DNA from: Halorientalis regularis
GTDB taxonomy: Archaea; Halobacteriota; Halobacteria; Halobacteriales; Haloarculaceae
DNA: 64,000 bases
Direction: 5' to 3'
Assembly: GCF_023698535.1 (NCBI RefSeq)
Contig: NZ_JALJCL010000011.1
Location: 1-64,000, forward strand
Part shown: positions 34,041 through 42,966 of the stretch, piece after piece
How positions within the stretch are numbered: position 1 is the stretch's first letter
Layout of the letters: the number at the start of each line of letters is the position of its first letter
Program-made: the position numbers and the translations under genes
The notes under the pieces: model-generated
Database searches by the model: none
What the model saw: the letters and a program-made list of their open reading frames with translations, nothing else
What the model was told of the DNA's origin: nothing

Positions 34041-34411
34041 AGCGACTCGGGATCGGTGCTGAACCGCACCCGGTCGTGGACGGTCGGTCCCAGGGTCAAC
34101 TCGACGGTCTCGTCGGTGAGGACGCGGCCGCCCTCGACGTAGACGCCCCAGCCGTCGAACTTCAGATAGCCCCGCAGGTCGGCGGCGTGGGTGTAGAGGT
34201 CGACGTACTCCACGTCGTGTTCGACGATGTCGCTGGCGCTGTGGGCGATGTCCATGTCCGAGTGAACGGTGTCGACTCCGTCGAAGAAGTCCTCGATGGC
34301 CTCGGCCGTCTCGGCCGTCGCCTCGACGACGCGCTCGGAGGTTGCGTCGATCTCGTCCGTCGACAGGCCGGCCTCGCGGAGCGCCCGCTGTGTCCGCTGG
34401 TCGAAGTGCAT
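34037..34411 (-). CDS. Conserved haloarchaeal protein, DUF7532-like
   Basis: A 124-residue acidic protein (start MHFDQRTQRALREAGLS; end LTLGPTVHDRVRFS). A helical N-half is followed by a small beta domain (YLKFDGWGVYVEGGRVL). From memory it matches DUF7532. The 4-nt overlap with the FAU-1-like gene suggests coupled translation and a shared RNA-related role (inference). Its TATA-like CTTTAGG (minus strand, 34436-34442) overlaps the 3' end of the Sec61-beta gene. Confidence 0.72.
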   Translation of the reverse strand: MHFDQRTQRALREAGLSTDEIDATSERVVEATAETAEAIEDFFDGVDTVHSDMDIAHSASDIVEHDVEYVDLYTHAADLRGYLKFDGWGVYVEGGRVLTDETVELTLGPTVHDRVRFSTDPESL

Positions 34412-34436
34412 GCCCGGCCGTTAGCGGGCCGGGGTC

Positions 34437-34595
34437 CTAAAGAATCAGGTTCAGGATCTGCACGAAGATGCCGAAGAAGGCGCCGAAGGCGACGACAGTC
34501 TTCGGGTCGATTCGGATCGCGTTGTTGTCCTCGGCGTCGAAGTACCGGACCAGCCCGGCACTCGACATCAGCCCCCCGCCGTCGTTACTGCTCAT
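34437..34595 (-). CDS. Preprotein translocase subunit Sec61-beta (SecG)
   Basis: A 52-residue tail-anchored subunit of the SecYEG channel. It shows the archaeal signature [18 protein letters not shown], then [11 protein letters not shown] and a single C-terminal membrane helix ([16 protein letters not shown]). Start ATG at 34595: upstream in-frame residues are not conserved, and a T-rich element (minus strand, 34622-34630) lies about 30 nt upstream. Confidence 0.93.
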   Translation of the reverse strand: MSSNDGGGLMSSAGLVRYFDAEDNNAIRIDPKTVVAFGAFFGIFVQILNLIL

Positions 34596-34705
34596 ACCCG
34601 ACAGTGACCGGTCCCCGAGGGTAAGCTTTTCGCCTCGATCCGATCGTATGAACCACCTCAATTGACCGGCTACTTAAATTGGTTCAGATACGGCAGAGAA
34701 CGCTC

Positions 34706-34740
34706 ACCCCCTGACATACGTCATTGTGTGTCACTGGGGG
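34706..34740 (+). promoter_or_regulatory. Hairpin in the 5' leader of the hydrolase gene
   Basis: CCCCC (34707-34711) pairs with GGGGG (34736-34740), and TGACA (34712-34716) with TGTCA (34729-34733), leaving a 2-nt bulge. The TATA-like ACTTAAATT at 34670-34678 puts transcription start near 34703, so the transcript has a leader of about 43 nt, unlike the leaderless neighbours. The G-run next to the ATG would be sequestered. Confidence 0.45.
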
Positions 34741-34745
34741 AAGCG

Positions 34746-35690
34746 ATGACAGACGAGACCACTCACCAGGACGAACAGGATCGGGACTCGGGATTGAATC
34801 GGCGGAGCGTGCTGAAGGCCACGTCGGTGGCGGCGGTCGGGACGGTGGGACTCGGTGCGGCCAGCGGGACGGCCACGGCCGAGGCGGCCGAGGCGGAGTT
34901 CCTCGGGAACTGCCTGGCCGACCTGCCACAAGCACCCGACGACGCACCCATCGTCGACCTGGCCGGCGACGGTCTGGAGACACGCGGGGCGATGCCGTCG
35001 GGCGACGACGAAGTGCTGTTTTACATCCACGGCTGGCTCGAAGACGCCTCGGGCGGCGGCGAGAACCAGGGACAGGCGCTGGCGGACGCACTCGCCGCGA
35101 ACGGGTACGGCGCGCCGGTCGTCTCGGTCCTCTGGGACTCGAACACGCTCGACTGGTGGGGCGGCAAAGACGCCGCCGAAGCCGCCGGCGCGGAGTTCGC
35201 CGGCTGGCTCGACGGTTACATGGCCGACAACCCCGACACCAGGGTTCGGGTCGTCGGCCACTCGCTGGGCGGGCGCGCCGCCTACGCGATGCTCGACGCA
35301 CTGGACGGCTCGGTCACGTCGGTATCGGCCATCGGTGCGGCGAACGATCCCGAGACCGTCTGTGCGGACGGCCGGTTCGGCGACGGCATCGCGGGGTCGG
35401 CCGACGCGGTGTACAACTTCCACTCGAAGAACGACGACATCGTCTGTAGCGCCTACAAGTTGCTGGAGATGACCGAGGGCGTCGGCTGTGTCGGTGCCGA
35501 GTGTGACGGTGGCTGGTTCGACGACGGGTCGACGCCGGACACGTACGCCGACGTGGAGGTCACCGACGCCGTGTTGAATCACTGCGACTACTTTCGGCCC
35601 GACAGGGGCTGTGTCCCACAGATCGTCGATCGATTCGACGACGGTGGAGCCGACGCGGAGAGCGACGACGAAGACGACGGCTGGTGGTAA
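34746..35690 (+). CDS. Tat-exported alpha/beta hydrolase (lipase/esterase-like)
   Basis: A 314-residue protein with a twin-arginine signal (LNRRSVLKATSVAAVGTVGL, about 18-37, ending near ATAEA). The mature domain is an alpha/beta hydrolase: oxyanion strand VLFYIHGWLED and nucleophile elbow GHSLGGR with Ser near 174; Asp and His candidates follow (FHSKNDDIV, LNHCDYF). Four or more Cys may form disulfides outside the cell. An acidic tail (ADAESDDEDDGWW) ends the protein. Resembles haloarchaeal secreted lipases or esterases; substrate not determinable. Confidence 0.86.
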   Translation: MTDETTHQDEQDRDSGLNRRSVLKATSVAAVGTVGLGAASGTATAEAAEAEFLGNCLADLPQAPDDAPIVDLAGDGLETRGAMPSGDDEVLFYIHGWLEDASGGGENQGQALADALAANGYGAPVVSVLWDSNTLDWWGGKDAAEAAGAEFAGWLDGYMADNPDTRVRVVGHSLGGRAAYAMLDALDGSVTSVSAIGAANDPETVCADGRFGDGIAGSADAVYNFHSKNDDIVCSAYKLLEMTEGVGCVGAECDGGWFDDGSTPDTYADVEVTDAVLNHCDYFRPDRGCVPQIVDRFDDGGADAESDDEDDGWW

Positions 35691-35718
35691 GCGGGTGACC
35701 GGCCGTCTGAAGAACCAT

Positions 35719-36420
35719 TCACCGTATCTCGGCGAGCGTGTCCCGAAACTCACCTATCGCGCGGTCCGACACCGCCGCGTCGACGAGTTCGCTCTCGATC
35801 CGGCGGAGGTGTTTGCCGACCGCACTGGCCGAACAGTCCAGATCGGCCGCGATGTCGTCGTAGGTCGCCTCGCGTGGCGACTCGTAGTACCCCTTCTCGA
35901 CGGCGACCAGCAACACCTCCCGCTGGCGCTCGGTGAGGCCGGCGAAGCGCCGGTCGGTCCCCGGGTCGTAGTCGCCGATGCGTTCGATGGTCACGTCGAC
36001 CTCCTCGCGCGTCGCCGCGATCTGTTCCTGCAGCTGCTCTTTCGCGCCGATCACGGACACCCGGAGACTCGAGATCGACGGGTCGACGAACTCCAGCGGG
36101 AAATCGAGGTGGGTCGCATAGGAGTCGTGGAGTTCGAGCAGGTTCCTGATGAGGTCGCTGGGGTGGTAGTGGACCTGGAGCATCACGTGATCGCCGGCGT
36201 CGGCCACCTGGTAGTCGATCACCTTGTCGCCCGCGTGGGCGAAACTCTCGTCGATCTGATCGCGGGTCGCTTCCGCCTCGTACAGCATCACCGCCGTCCC
36301 GTCGGTCAACAGGCTCTGTTCCTGTATCGACCGGAGGACGACCCCACACTCCCGGAACACCACCTCCCCGGGGTCGAAGTACCCCCGCTCCGGCGTCAGC
36401 GCGTACGTGACGTATCTCAC
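35719..36420 (-). CDS. Bat-like helix-turn-helix regulator
   Basis: A 234-residue regulator of the haloarchaeal bacterio-opsin-activator-like class: an N-terminal small-ligand or GAF-like region (VRYVTYALTPERGYFDPGEVVF) and a C-terminal HTH_10 domain (LTERQREVLLVAVEKGYYESPRE split by ATYDDIAADLDCSASAVGKH, LRRIE). The GTG start at 36420 is chosen over a longer frame to 36576: it matches the start of the paralogue upstream, and a TATA-like CTATTGAG (minus strand, about 36446) lies 26 nt before it. Targets unknown. Confidence 0.85.
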   Translation of the reverse strand: MRYVTYALTPERGYFDPGEVVFRECGVVLRSIQEQSLLTDGTAVMLYEAEATRDQIDESFAHAGDKVIDYQVADAGDHVMLQVHYHPSDLIRNLLELHDSYATHLDFPLEFVDPSISSLRVSVIGAKEQLQEQIAATREEVDVTIERIGDYDPGTDRRFAGLTERQREVLLVAVEKGYYESPREATYDDIAADLDCSASAVGKHLRRIESELVDAAVSDRAIGEFRDTLAEIR

Positions 36421-36793
36421 AGTTCCTGTACCGTGAACCGTCTCAATAGTGATTGTCACCGTTTCGAGGCTCAATACGTCTCCGGCCAGTGATCGACCCG
36501 ATGTAAAAAAAGTTCGCGCAGAAAGATAAATTAAATACAAATACGAGTTGATACAATGTTGCGGTGTGACTGTCACACGGGCGTCCGCCCGTGATGCGGG
36601 GTGACCTGACGACCGGTGTTCCGAATCCCCTATCGGCTCGTCGGTGCGACCCCGCGAGCGAGCGCGCCCGTTCGTGCGACCGGTTCCGCGGTGCGATCAC
36701 GGGACCTGCCGCGGTGTCGGGTGCTGACACCACGTCGCGTCTGTTCCCCACGCAGGCGTCCCGACTCTCACTTTTCGGGCGCGACCGTGCCGA
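36421..36793. other. Intergenic region of 373 bp between two paralogous regulators
   Basis: No gene. The stretch 36500-36560 is strikingly AT-rich for this genome. At 36564-36578 there is a perfect 15-bp palindrome (GTGTGAC-T-GTCACAC), directly followed at 36578-36591 by a perfect hairpin (CGGGCG-TC-CGCCCG). These could be an operator or the terminator of the upstream regulator gene; the remaining 200 bases show nothing recognisable. Confidence 0.5.
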
Positions 36794-37486
36794 TCAGTTC
36801 GCGCCGTCGGCGTCCGCCCCGACCCCGGTTTCGGGGACGACGCCCGTCAGGAGCTCGCTCTCGATGCGCCGGAGGTGCTGGCCCACGGCACCGGCCGAAC
36901 AGTCCAGACCGGCGGCGATGTCTTCGTAGGTCACCTTCCGGGGCACGTCGTAGTAGCCCTTCTCGACGGCGGTCCGTAACACCTCGCGCTGGCGCTCGGT
37001 GAGCGTCCCGAACTCGCGGCTGGCGGCCGGTTCGTAACTGCTCACCTGCTCGATGGTCACGTCGATTGCCTCGCGGGTCGCCGTGATCTGGTCCTGCAGT
37101 TCCGATTCGGGCCCCAAAAGCGAGATTCGCAGGCTCGACGTGTCCGTGCGGACGAACTCCAGAGGATACTCCAGATGGGTCGCGTGTGAGCGGTGGATAT
37201 CGAAGAGACTCCTGATAGCATCGCTCGGATAGTAGTGGACCTGGAGTCGCCGCGTCCCCTCCCCACCGGCGGTGTCGTAGCCGATCACTTTCTCCCCGGC
37301 CTGGGACATGCTCTCGTGGATGTCCGCCTCGTCGGCCGAGACCTCGTAGAGCGCCACGAACGACCCGTCGGTGAGGATGCTGATGTCTTCGATGGTGCGG
37401 AGAATCACCCCGTGATCCCTGAAGACCTCTTCCCCAGGATCGAAGTACCCCCGATTCGGCGTGATGACGTAGGACGCGAACCGCAT
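36794..37486 (-). CDS. Bat-like helix-turn-helix regulator, paralogue
   Basis: A 230-residue protein with the same layout as its neighbour at 35719-36420: MRFASYVITPNRGYFDPGEE, ligand domain with LQVHYYPSDAIRSLF, then the HTH_10 domain (LTERQREVLRTAVEKGYYDV and YEDIAAGLDCSAGAVGQHLR). The two genes are tandem on the minus strand and clearly duplicated. ATG 37486 is preferred to a GTG three codons earlier because the conserved MRFASY begins there. Confidence 0.87.
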   Translation of the reverse strand: MRFASYVITPNRGYFDPGEEVFRDHGVILRTIEDISILTDGSFVALYEVSADEADIHESMSQAGEKVIGYDTAGGEGTRRLQVHYYPSDAIRSLFDIHRSHATHLEYPLEFVRTDTSSLRISLLGPESELQDQITATREAIDVTIEQVSSYEPAASREFGTLTERQREVLRTAVEKGYYDVPRKVTYEDIAAGLDCSAGAVGQHLRRIESELLTGVVPETGVGADADGAN

Positions 37487-37632
37487 ACGCGCCACTTTCG
37501 TGACCCGGCGAATAAATGTTCTGTCGTGTCAGTCGCGGCCACTGGCGCAGTCCGGTGGCTCTCTCCCGATCTGGGTCGCCTCGGCAGTGAAAACGCTTAT
37601 CGGGAACCGTGGGCTACAACCGTCGTAGATCT

Positions 37633-37899
37633 ATGACAGTCACGCTCAAGGACTTCTACGCGGACTGGTGCGGTCCGTGTAAGACCCAGGATCCCATCCT
37701 GGAGGAGCTGGAGACGGAGTGGGAAAGCGTCGAGTTCGAGAAGGTAAACGTCGACGAGGAGCAGGACGTGGCCAACGAGTACCAGGTCCGGTCCCTGCCC
37801 ACGCTCATCGTCGAGAACGACGACGGTATCGTCGACCGGTTCGTGGGCGTCACGCAGGCCGACGACATCGAGGACGCCCTCGAGAAAGCCGGCGCATAA
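37633..37899 (+). CDS. Thioredoxin
   Basis: An 88-residue thioredoxin with redox site WCGPC at 12-16, cis-Pro loop RSLPTLIVE, and a typical acidic surface. It is shorter than E. coli thioredoxin because the first strand is trimmed, common in haloarchaea. The reductase is not in the window. A TATA-like CGCTTATC near 37592-37599 precedes the ATG. Confidence 0.93.
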   Translation: MTVTLKDFYADWCGPCKTQDPILEELETEWESVEFEKVNVDEEQDVANEYQVRSLPTLIVENDDGIVDRFVGVTQADDIEDALEKAGA

Positions 37900-37931
37900 A
37901 CCGACGACGATCCGATTTTCCGGGTCCCCGC

Positions 37932-38453
37932 CTAGAGGACCTGTCGCTGACAGGTGCCACAGAGGTTCTCCTCTTTCACGTCGACCTCCCGAACCGTCGG
38001 CGAGAAGTTCATCACACAGCGTTTGTTGTCGCAGTGTTCCAGGCCGAGCGTGTGGCCGATCTCGTGGACGACCTCCTTGCGCACGCGATCCGAGAAGATG
38101 TCCTCCGCGGAGCGATTCGAGAAGCCGCCGTCCGAGGAGGTCTGGAGCCGGTAGGTGGAGATGACGCTGCCGTTCCCGTCGAGATAGGCGAGCCCGAAGA
38201 CGTAGTTGCGCCGCCGATAGAACAGGTCTTTCGGGGTGATGGCGATGTTTTTCTCTCCCGAGCCGACGTGGCTGGCGAGTTCGATGAACTCCTCTGCGCG
38301 GAACTGGTCCCGATTGGCGTCGTAGGACCCGTCAGGCACCGGCTGGGCGTCGTGGACCGTGACCTCGCAGTCGTAGACGGTCCGCAATCCGGCGGAGGCT
38401 TCCCGCTTGACCGGGGCGTCCACCTCGCCGACCGGCACGATGTCGACGTGCAT
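37932..38453 (-). CDS. amzA: Archaemetzincin family zinc metalloprotease
   Basis: A 173-residue protein with the archaemetzincin zinc site HEIGHTLGLEHC near 126-137 and the following structural-zinc Cys set (CDNKRCVMNFS, CGTC). The first part (VDIVPVGEV... VYDCEVTVHDAQPVP) is characteristic of the archaeal AmzA. Proteolytic activity is weak or unproven in this family. ATG at 38453 is chosen: a TATA-like GTTTATG on the minus strand at about 38478-38484 is 28 nt upstream. Confidence 0.9.
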   Translation of the reverse strand: MHVDIVPVGEVDAPVKREASAGLRTVYDCEVTVHDAQPVPDGSYDANRDQFRAEEFIELASHVGSGEKNIAITPKDLFYRRRNYVFGLAYLDGNGSVISTYRLQTSSDGGFSNRSAEDIFSDRVRKEVVHEIGHTLGLEHCDNKRCVMNFSPTVREVDVKEENLCGTCQRQVL

Positions 38454-38492
38454 GCCAACGTATATGACCGGGCTGCCCATAAACATCCCGCC
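38454..38492. promoter_or_regulatory. Compact divergent promoter, 39 bp
   Basis: Two opposed TATA-like elements, GTATATG (plus strand, about 38459-38465) and GTTTATG (minus strand, about 38478-38484), serve the UPF0146 gene and archaemetzincin gene respectively. Each lies inside the other's start region, so the two promoters overlap. Confidence 0.5.
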
Positions 38493-38900
38493 GTGTCCGA
38501 CGCTCGTCACGCCGCCCTCGTCGACAGGTTGGCCACCGACGACACCCTCGTGGAGGTGGGAATCGGCAACCGCCCTGCCGTCGCCGCCGCGCTCGCCGAC
38601 CGGGGCTGTACCGTGACCGCCACCGACGTATCCGACCGCGAGGTGCCCGCGAGCGTCGCGTTCGTCCGCGACGACGTGACCGACCCCGACCCCGCCGTCT
38701 ACGCCGACGCCGACACGATTTACGCGCTGAACCTGCCGCCGGAACTCCATCGGCCGGTTCGCGATGTGGCCCGCGAGGCCGACGCGGACCTCCTGTTCAC
38801 CACGCTGGGCGGCGATCCACCGCTGGTGTCGGTGACCCGCGAGCCCCTCCACGGGACCGGCGAGACGCTGTTTCTCGCCGAGGGCAGTCGGTCCGGATAA
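38493..38900 (+). CDS. UPF0146 family protein
   Basis: A 135-residue protein with a methyltransferase-like Rossmann fold: [34 protein letters not shown], then FVRDDVTDP and [14 protein letters not shown]. This is the archaeal UPF0146 family; activity unknown, though the shape suggests SAM or nucleotide binding. The start is a GTG at 38493, consistent with a leaderless transcript from the TATA-like element at 38459. Divergent from archaemetzincin. Confidence 0.85.
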   Translation: MSDARHAALVDRLATDDTLVEVGIGNRPAVAAALADRGCTVTATDVSDREVPASVAFVRDDVTDPDPAVYADADTIYALNLPPELHRPVRDVAREADADLLFTTLGGDPPLVSVTREPLHGTGETLFLAEGSRSG

Positions 38901-38983
38901 CCGTGTGGTGTGATGGCACACGACGCCCCTCGCGGTTCGACAGGTCAGAAGCGGTTTTCAAGGCGGCCCCTCTTGGGACGGGT

Positions 38984-39850
38984 ATGCAGGTAGACGCGGT
39001 CGTGCTCGACATCGACGGGGTACTCGTCGACGTCGCCGACTCCTACCGCCGAGCCATCGTCGAGTCTATCGAACACGTCTACGGGGACACGGTCGACCGG
39101 GCGGCCATCCAGCAGTTCAAGGACGCCGGAGGCTTCAACAACGACTGGGAACTCACCTACGCGGCGGCGCTGTACGTGCTGGCCACGCAGTACGGGCTGG
39201 ACCGAGACATCGAATCGTTCACCGACATGATCGCCGCGACCGGCGGCGGCCTCGACGCCGCCGAGACGGTCGTCGTCAACGCCGTCGGCCCGGCCGAGCG
39301 CGAGCGCATCTACGACGCCTGGGACACGGACCGCTTGCGCGAGGTCTTCCAGCAACTCTACCTCGGGAGCGACCTGTACCGCGACCTCGAAGGCGGCGAA
39401 CCGGACATGGACACCGAGGGGTCCATCAACGACGAACCGAAGCTCGTCGACCCCGAAGCACTCGCCCGCCTCCAGCGCAACTTCGACGTGGGCGTACTGA
39501 CTGGCCGGCCCGCCGCCGAGGCCGACATCGCGCTGGACCGCGTGGGGCTGGACGTGCCCGAGGACCACCGCTTCACGATGGACGACTGGGACGAAGGGAA
39601 ACCACACCCACGCGCGCTGACGACGCTGGCCGAGCGGTTCGGGGCCGACGCCGTCGCCTTCGCCGGCGACACCCTCGACGACGTGCGCACCGCCGGCAAC
39701 GCGGCCGAGGCCGACCCCGACCGGACCTACTACGGCGTGGGCGTCCTCACCGGCGGGTTGACCGGCGAGTCCGGCCGCGAGAAGTACGAACGCGCGGGGG
39801 CGGACCTGGTGATCGACTCGATCAACGACCTGCCCGGCAAGCTCGACTGA
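38984..39850 (+). CDS. HAD-superfamily hydrolase, TIGR01548-type
   Basis: A 288-residue phosphatase-like protein. HAD motif I is [12 protein letters not shown] (6-17, Asp9 and Asp11), motif [10 protein letters not shown], motif III Lys in EGKPHPR, motif [11 protein letters not shown] large helical cap lies between motifs I and II. This matches the TIGR01548 family, which in some species is fused to histidinol-phosphate aminotransferase; a histidine-pathway role is a guess. The TATA-like GTTTTCAA at about 38954 supports ATG 38984. Confidence 0.85.
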   Translation: MQVDAVVLDIDGVLVDVADSYRRAIVESIEHVYGDTVDRAAIQQFKDAGGFNNDWELTYAAALYVLATQYGLDRDIESFTDMIAATGGGLDAAETVVVNAVGPAERERIYDAWDTDRLREVFQQLYLGSDLYRDLEGGEPDMDTEGSINDEPKLVDPEALARLQRNFDVGVLTGRPAAEADIALDRVGLDVPEDHRFTMDDWDEGKPHPRALTTLAERFGADAVAFAGDTLDDVRTAGNAAEADPDRTYYGVGVLTGGLTGESGREKYERAGADLVIDSINDLPGKLD

Positions 39851-39908
39851 CGGCGGCAACGTCGGCCGCTCGCGCAACGCTTTTCGGGGTATCGCCGTAC
39901 CTACGAGT

Positions 39909-40577
39909 ATGCAAATCGCACTGCTGGGCGGCACTGGTGACATCGGTGAGGGACTGGCGCTTCGCTTCGCCTACGACACCGACCACGACGTGTTGATCGG
40001 CTCCCGCGAGGCGAGCCGCGCCGAGACCAAGGCCCGGGAGTACGAGACCGAACTCGACAGCCGCGGCCGCACCGTCGACGTGGCTGGCCACGACAACGCC
40101 GCCGCCGCCGCGGCTGCCGACGTGGTCGTCCTCGCGGTCCCGGCCTACCACCTCTCCGACACCGTCGAGGCCATCGAAGACGCCATCGACGAGGACACCG
40201 TCCTCGTCACCCCCGCCGTCGGGATGAAACGCGACGAGGACGGCTTCCACTACAACCGCCCCGGCGCGGGTAGCGTGACCGCGCTGGCCGCCGAGGCCGC
40301 CCCCGAGGACGTGCCCGTCGTCGGCGCGTACCACAACCTGCCGGCGGCCCGGCTGGCCAACCTCGACGCCGATCTCGGCATCGACACGGCCATCGTCGGC
40401 GACGACGCCGACGCCGTCGACACCGTGACCCGCCTGACCGAGGCGATCGAGGGCCTGCGCCCCGTCGACGCCGGCCCGCTGGCCAACGCCGCCGAGATCG
40501 AGGCGATCACGCCGCTCCTGATCAACGTCGCCAAGAACAACGACGGGATGCACGACCTGGGCGTGCGGTTCGAGTAG
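39909..40577 (+). CDS. npdG: NADPH-dependent F420 reductase (F420:NADP oxidoreductase)
   Basis: A 222-residue enzyme transferring hydride between coenzyme F420 and NADP. Rossmann motif LLGGTGDIGEG (5-15), the NADP-binding IGSREASRAETKA, then VVLAVPAYHL, YHNLPAARLAN and the C-terminal ANAAEIEAITPLLINVAKNN, all as in archaeal NpdG/Fno. Soluble. Not in an operon with F420 biosynthesis genes. Confidence 0.92.
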   Translation: MQIALLGGTGDIGEGLALRFAYDTDHDVLIGSREASRAETKAREYETELDSRGRTVDVAGHDNAAAAAAADVVVLAVPAYHLSDTVEAIEDAIDEDTVLVTPAVGMKRDEDGFHYNRPGAGSVTALAAEAAPEDVPVVGAYHNLPAARLANLDADLGIDTAIVGDDADAVDTVTRLTEAIEGLRPVDAGPLANAAEIEAITPLLINVAKNNDGMHDLGVRFE

Positions 40578-40594
40578 GGCCCGGCGACCCGTTT

Positions 40595-41368
40595 TCACAG
40601 CGACAGTTCCACTGCTTCGAGTCCTCGCGCGTCGAGATACCGCTCGATGTGGGGGTGGCGTTCGCCGATCTCCTCGGGCTGGTGGGCGTCCGAGCCGACC
40701 GTGATCGGGATCCCGTACTCGGCCAGCACGTCGAGGAAGGCGGGCGACGGGTGGAACTCGCCGTACTCGTCGAGCGCGCGGCCGGCGTTGAGTTCCGGGA
40801 TGGTCCGGGAGTCGGCGAAGGCCTCGGCGACCCGCCGGTAGTCGGCCTCGGTCGCGAGGTCACGGAGCGCGGGGTTGCGCTCCACGAGGTCGACGTGGGC
40901 CGCCACGTCGAACAGTTCCGAGTCGATCAGGGCCACGAGGTAGTCGAAGTAGCGGTCGACGGCGGCCTGCCGGTCGCGCTCGGTCTGCTCGGCGAAGTAG
41001 GGTTCGACGTGGACGTTGACGCCGTCGAGGTAGTGGACGCTGCCGATGGTGTACTGGAAGTCGGCCTCGTCGAGAAACGCCCGGATCGCGTCTTCTTCCT
41101 CGGGGTGGTAGTCCATCTCGACGCCGTCGTAGATTTCGATCTCGGACTCCTCGCGGAGTCGCTGGATCGCCTCCCGACGGCGCTCGTAGGTCTCGTCGAG
41201 GTTGAACCCGAGCAGGTGTTTCTGCTCGGCGATCTCCTCGCGGTCCGAGACGTTGCAGTGGTCGGCGATCCCCACGCCCGCGAGCCCGGCCTCGGCGGCC
41301 GCCCGAACCATCTGGAACAGGAAGCGCCCGTCGGAGTACGTCGAGTGGACGTGATAGTCCCGGTCCAT
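40595..41368 (-). CDS. PHP-domain phosphoesterase
   Basis: A 257-residue metal-dependent hydrolase of the PHP superfamily. Metal ligands: HVHSTYSDG (His6, His8), IADHCN (Asp, His), Glu in GVEMDYH, SVHYLDG, AAHVDLV, and SDAHQPEE near the end. Size and motif order resemble histidinol-phosphatase HisK, which fits the HAD gene nearby, but other PHP phosphatases look alike. Single gene, convergent with npdG. Confidence 0.87.
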   Translation of the reverse strand: MDRDYHVHSTYSDGRFLFQMVRAAAEAGLAGVGIADHCNVSDREEIAEQKHLLGFNLDETYERRREAIQRLREESEIEIYDGVEMDYHPEEEDAIRAFLDEADFQYTIGSVHYLDGVNVHVEPYFAEQTERDRQAAVDRYFDYLVALIDSELFDVAAHVDLVERNPALRDLATEADYRRVAEAFADSRTIPELNAGRALDEYGEFHPSPAFLDVLAEYGIPITVGSDAHQPEEIGERHPHIERYLDARGLEAVELSL

Positions 41369-41512
41369 CTGACGTGTGTGCTACCGGTTCCCGCTGCATA
41401 ACCCCCCGTTGCGTTTCAGCGTTCGATGTAGGCCGGGTTCCTGCCGGTTGGGTTCGCGACCCGCATGATCGAGACCACCAATCCTTTTTGACAGGTCCGC
41501 GAACGGTCGCCC

Positions 41513-42595
41513 GTGAACGCGCTCGAACTGTGGACTCGGCTGGGGGCGGGCCTCGCGTTGATCCTCGCGAACGGCTTTTTCGTCGCCATCGAGTTCGCCC
41601 TGACCCGTGTCCGCCAGTACCCCGAAGCGGAGTTCGACAAGCCCGGGCTGCGCCGCGCTTGGGAGATGACCGACGACCTGGAGATCTACCTGACCAGCTG
41701 TCAGGTCGGGATCACCGCCTCATCCATCGCGGTCGGGATCGTCGCCGAACCGGCGCTGGCGGCCATCTTCGAGCCGTACATCGCGAACACCGCGCTGGCC
41801 TCCATCGGTGCCGGCGGGATCATCGCCTTCCTGATCATCAACCTCGTCCACCTGACCCACGGGGAACAGACGCCGACGTACCTCGGGGTCGAACGGACGA
41901 AGTTCGTCACTCGCTGGGGCGCGACGCCACTGTACTGGTTCGCCTGGCTCATCTCGCCGATCATCAAGATCGGCGACGCCATCGCCAAGTGGACCCTCAA
42001 ACTCTTCGGCGTCGAGATGACCGGTGCCTGGCTCGAAGCCGAAGAGGACATCATCGAGTCCCGCGCGGACCTGCGCAACCGACTGGACTACCTGCTCGAA
42101 CAGGGCGACCTCTCGGAGGAACGCCGCGAGGAGATCCGCAACGCCCTCCGGGTCGGCGAGGAACCCATCAGCGAAGTCATGACGCCGGTCGATGACGTCG
42201 TCTTCCTCTCGACGGAGGCGTCCGTCGCGGAGAACCTGGACCGGATCGGCTCCAGTCCCCACACGCGCTTCCCGCTGATCGGCGACGCGCCCGAGGACTT
42301 CCTGGGCATCGTCTACGTCCCCTCCGTGATCGACCGGATCGAGGATCTCCAGGCCGGCGATACCTCCTTCGAGGAGGTCGCCGCCCCGCCGATGACGATG
42401 GCCCCAGAGACGATCATCAGCGACGCCGTCGACCAGTTCCAGGCCGAGAGCCAGGAACTCGCCCTGATCCTCTCGGAGGGTGAGGTCGTCGGCCTGCTCA
42501 CCGCAACCGACGCGCTGGAAGCCGTCATGGGCGACATCGAGGACCCACTCGACGAGAACGTCGACCTCTCGGCGGAACGGCGGCGACTGGACTAG
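41513..42595 (+). CDS. CNNM/CBS-domain membrane protein (CorC/HlyC-like, possible Mg2+ transporter)
   Basis: A 360-residue protein. The CNNM (DUF21) membrane domain occupies 1-185 with three or four helices and the conserved LTSCQVGITASSIAVGIVAEP and LVHLTHGEQTPTYLG segments; a CBS pair follows (ISEVMTPVDDVVFLSTE to about 345). The C-terminal transporter-associated domain of bacterial CorC is absent. Family members export Mg2+ or sense it. The GTG start at 41513 is supported by a TATA-like CTTTTTGA (about 41484-41491). Confidence 0.88.
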   Translation: MNALELWTRLGAGLALILANGFFVAIEFALTRVRQYPEAEFDKPGLRRAWEMTDDLEIYLTSCQVGITASSIAVGIVAEPALAAIFEPYIANTALASIGAGGIIAFLIINLVHLTHGEQTPTYLGVERTKFVTRWGATPLYWFAWLISPIIKIGDAIAKWTLKLFGVEMTGAWLEAEEDIIESRADLRNRLDYLLEQGDLSEERREEIRNALRVGEEPISEVMTPVDDVVFLSTEASVAENLDRIGSSPHTRFPLIGDAPEDFLGIVYVPSVIDRIEDLQAGDTSFEEVAAPPMTMAPETIISDAVDQFQAESQELALILSEGEVVGLLTATDALEAVMGDIEDPLDENVDLSAERRRLD

Positions 42596-42837
42596 TCCAG
42601 CCGGGTTCCGTCACGGGGGCAGAACTCGTACTCGTCGGCGTCGGTCCGGAACCCACACTGTGGACACTCCCGGACGCGTTCGCCCTCGTCGTCCGCCCCG
42701 TCGCCCCGGAACAGGAAGGGGACGAAGGGGAGAAACAGGAAGAACACGAACGACTCGAAGTACCACCAGAGTGCGACACTGACGAGGAGACTCACCGCGA
42801 CGCCGAGCGCCGCCGTCACCGTCCGCGACCCGACCAT
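42592..42837 (-). CDS. Zinc-ribbon membrane protein
   Basis: An 81-residue protein with one or two N-terminal hydrophobic helices (AALGVAVSLLVSVALWW and FESFVFFLFLPFVPFLF) and a C-terminal zinc ribbon CPQCGFRTDADEYEFCPRDG. Unknown function; this layout is common in haloarchaea. Its stop shares CTAG with the stop of the convergent CNNM gene. Confidence 0.8.
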   Translation of the reverse strand: MVGSRTVTAALGVAVSLLVSVALWWYFESFVFFLFLPFVPFLFRGDGADDEGERVRECPQCGFRTDADEYEFCPRDGTRLD

Positions 42838-42966
42838 GGTCGGCCCTACGCGCGTCACGGTCAAAAAGTGGCGGTGACGACGGTCGATCCCGAGCCTGCC
42901 CGCTCCAGCGTGTCTCCGTTCGAACTCGTCCCAACTAATACGTGATTCTAGCCGACACCTCCGACC

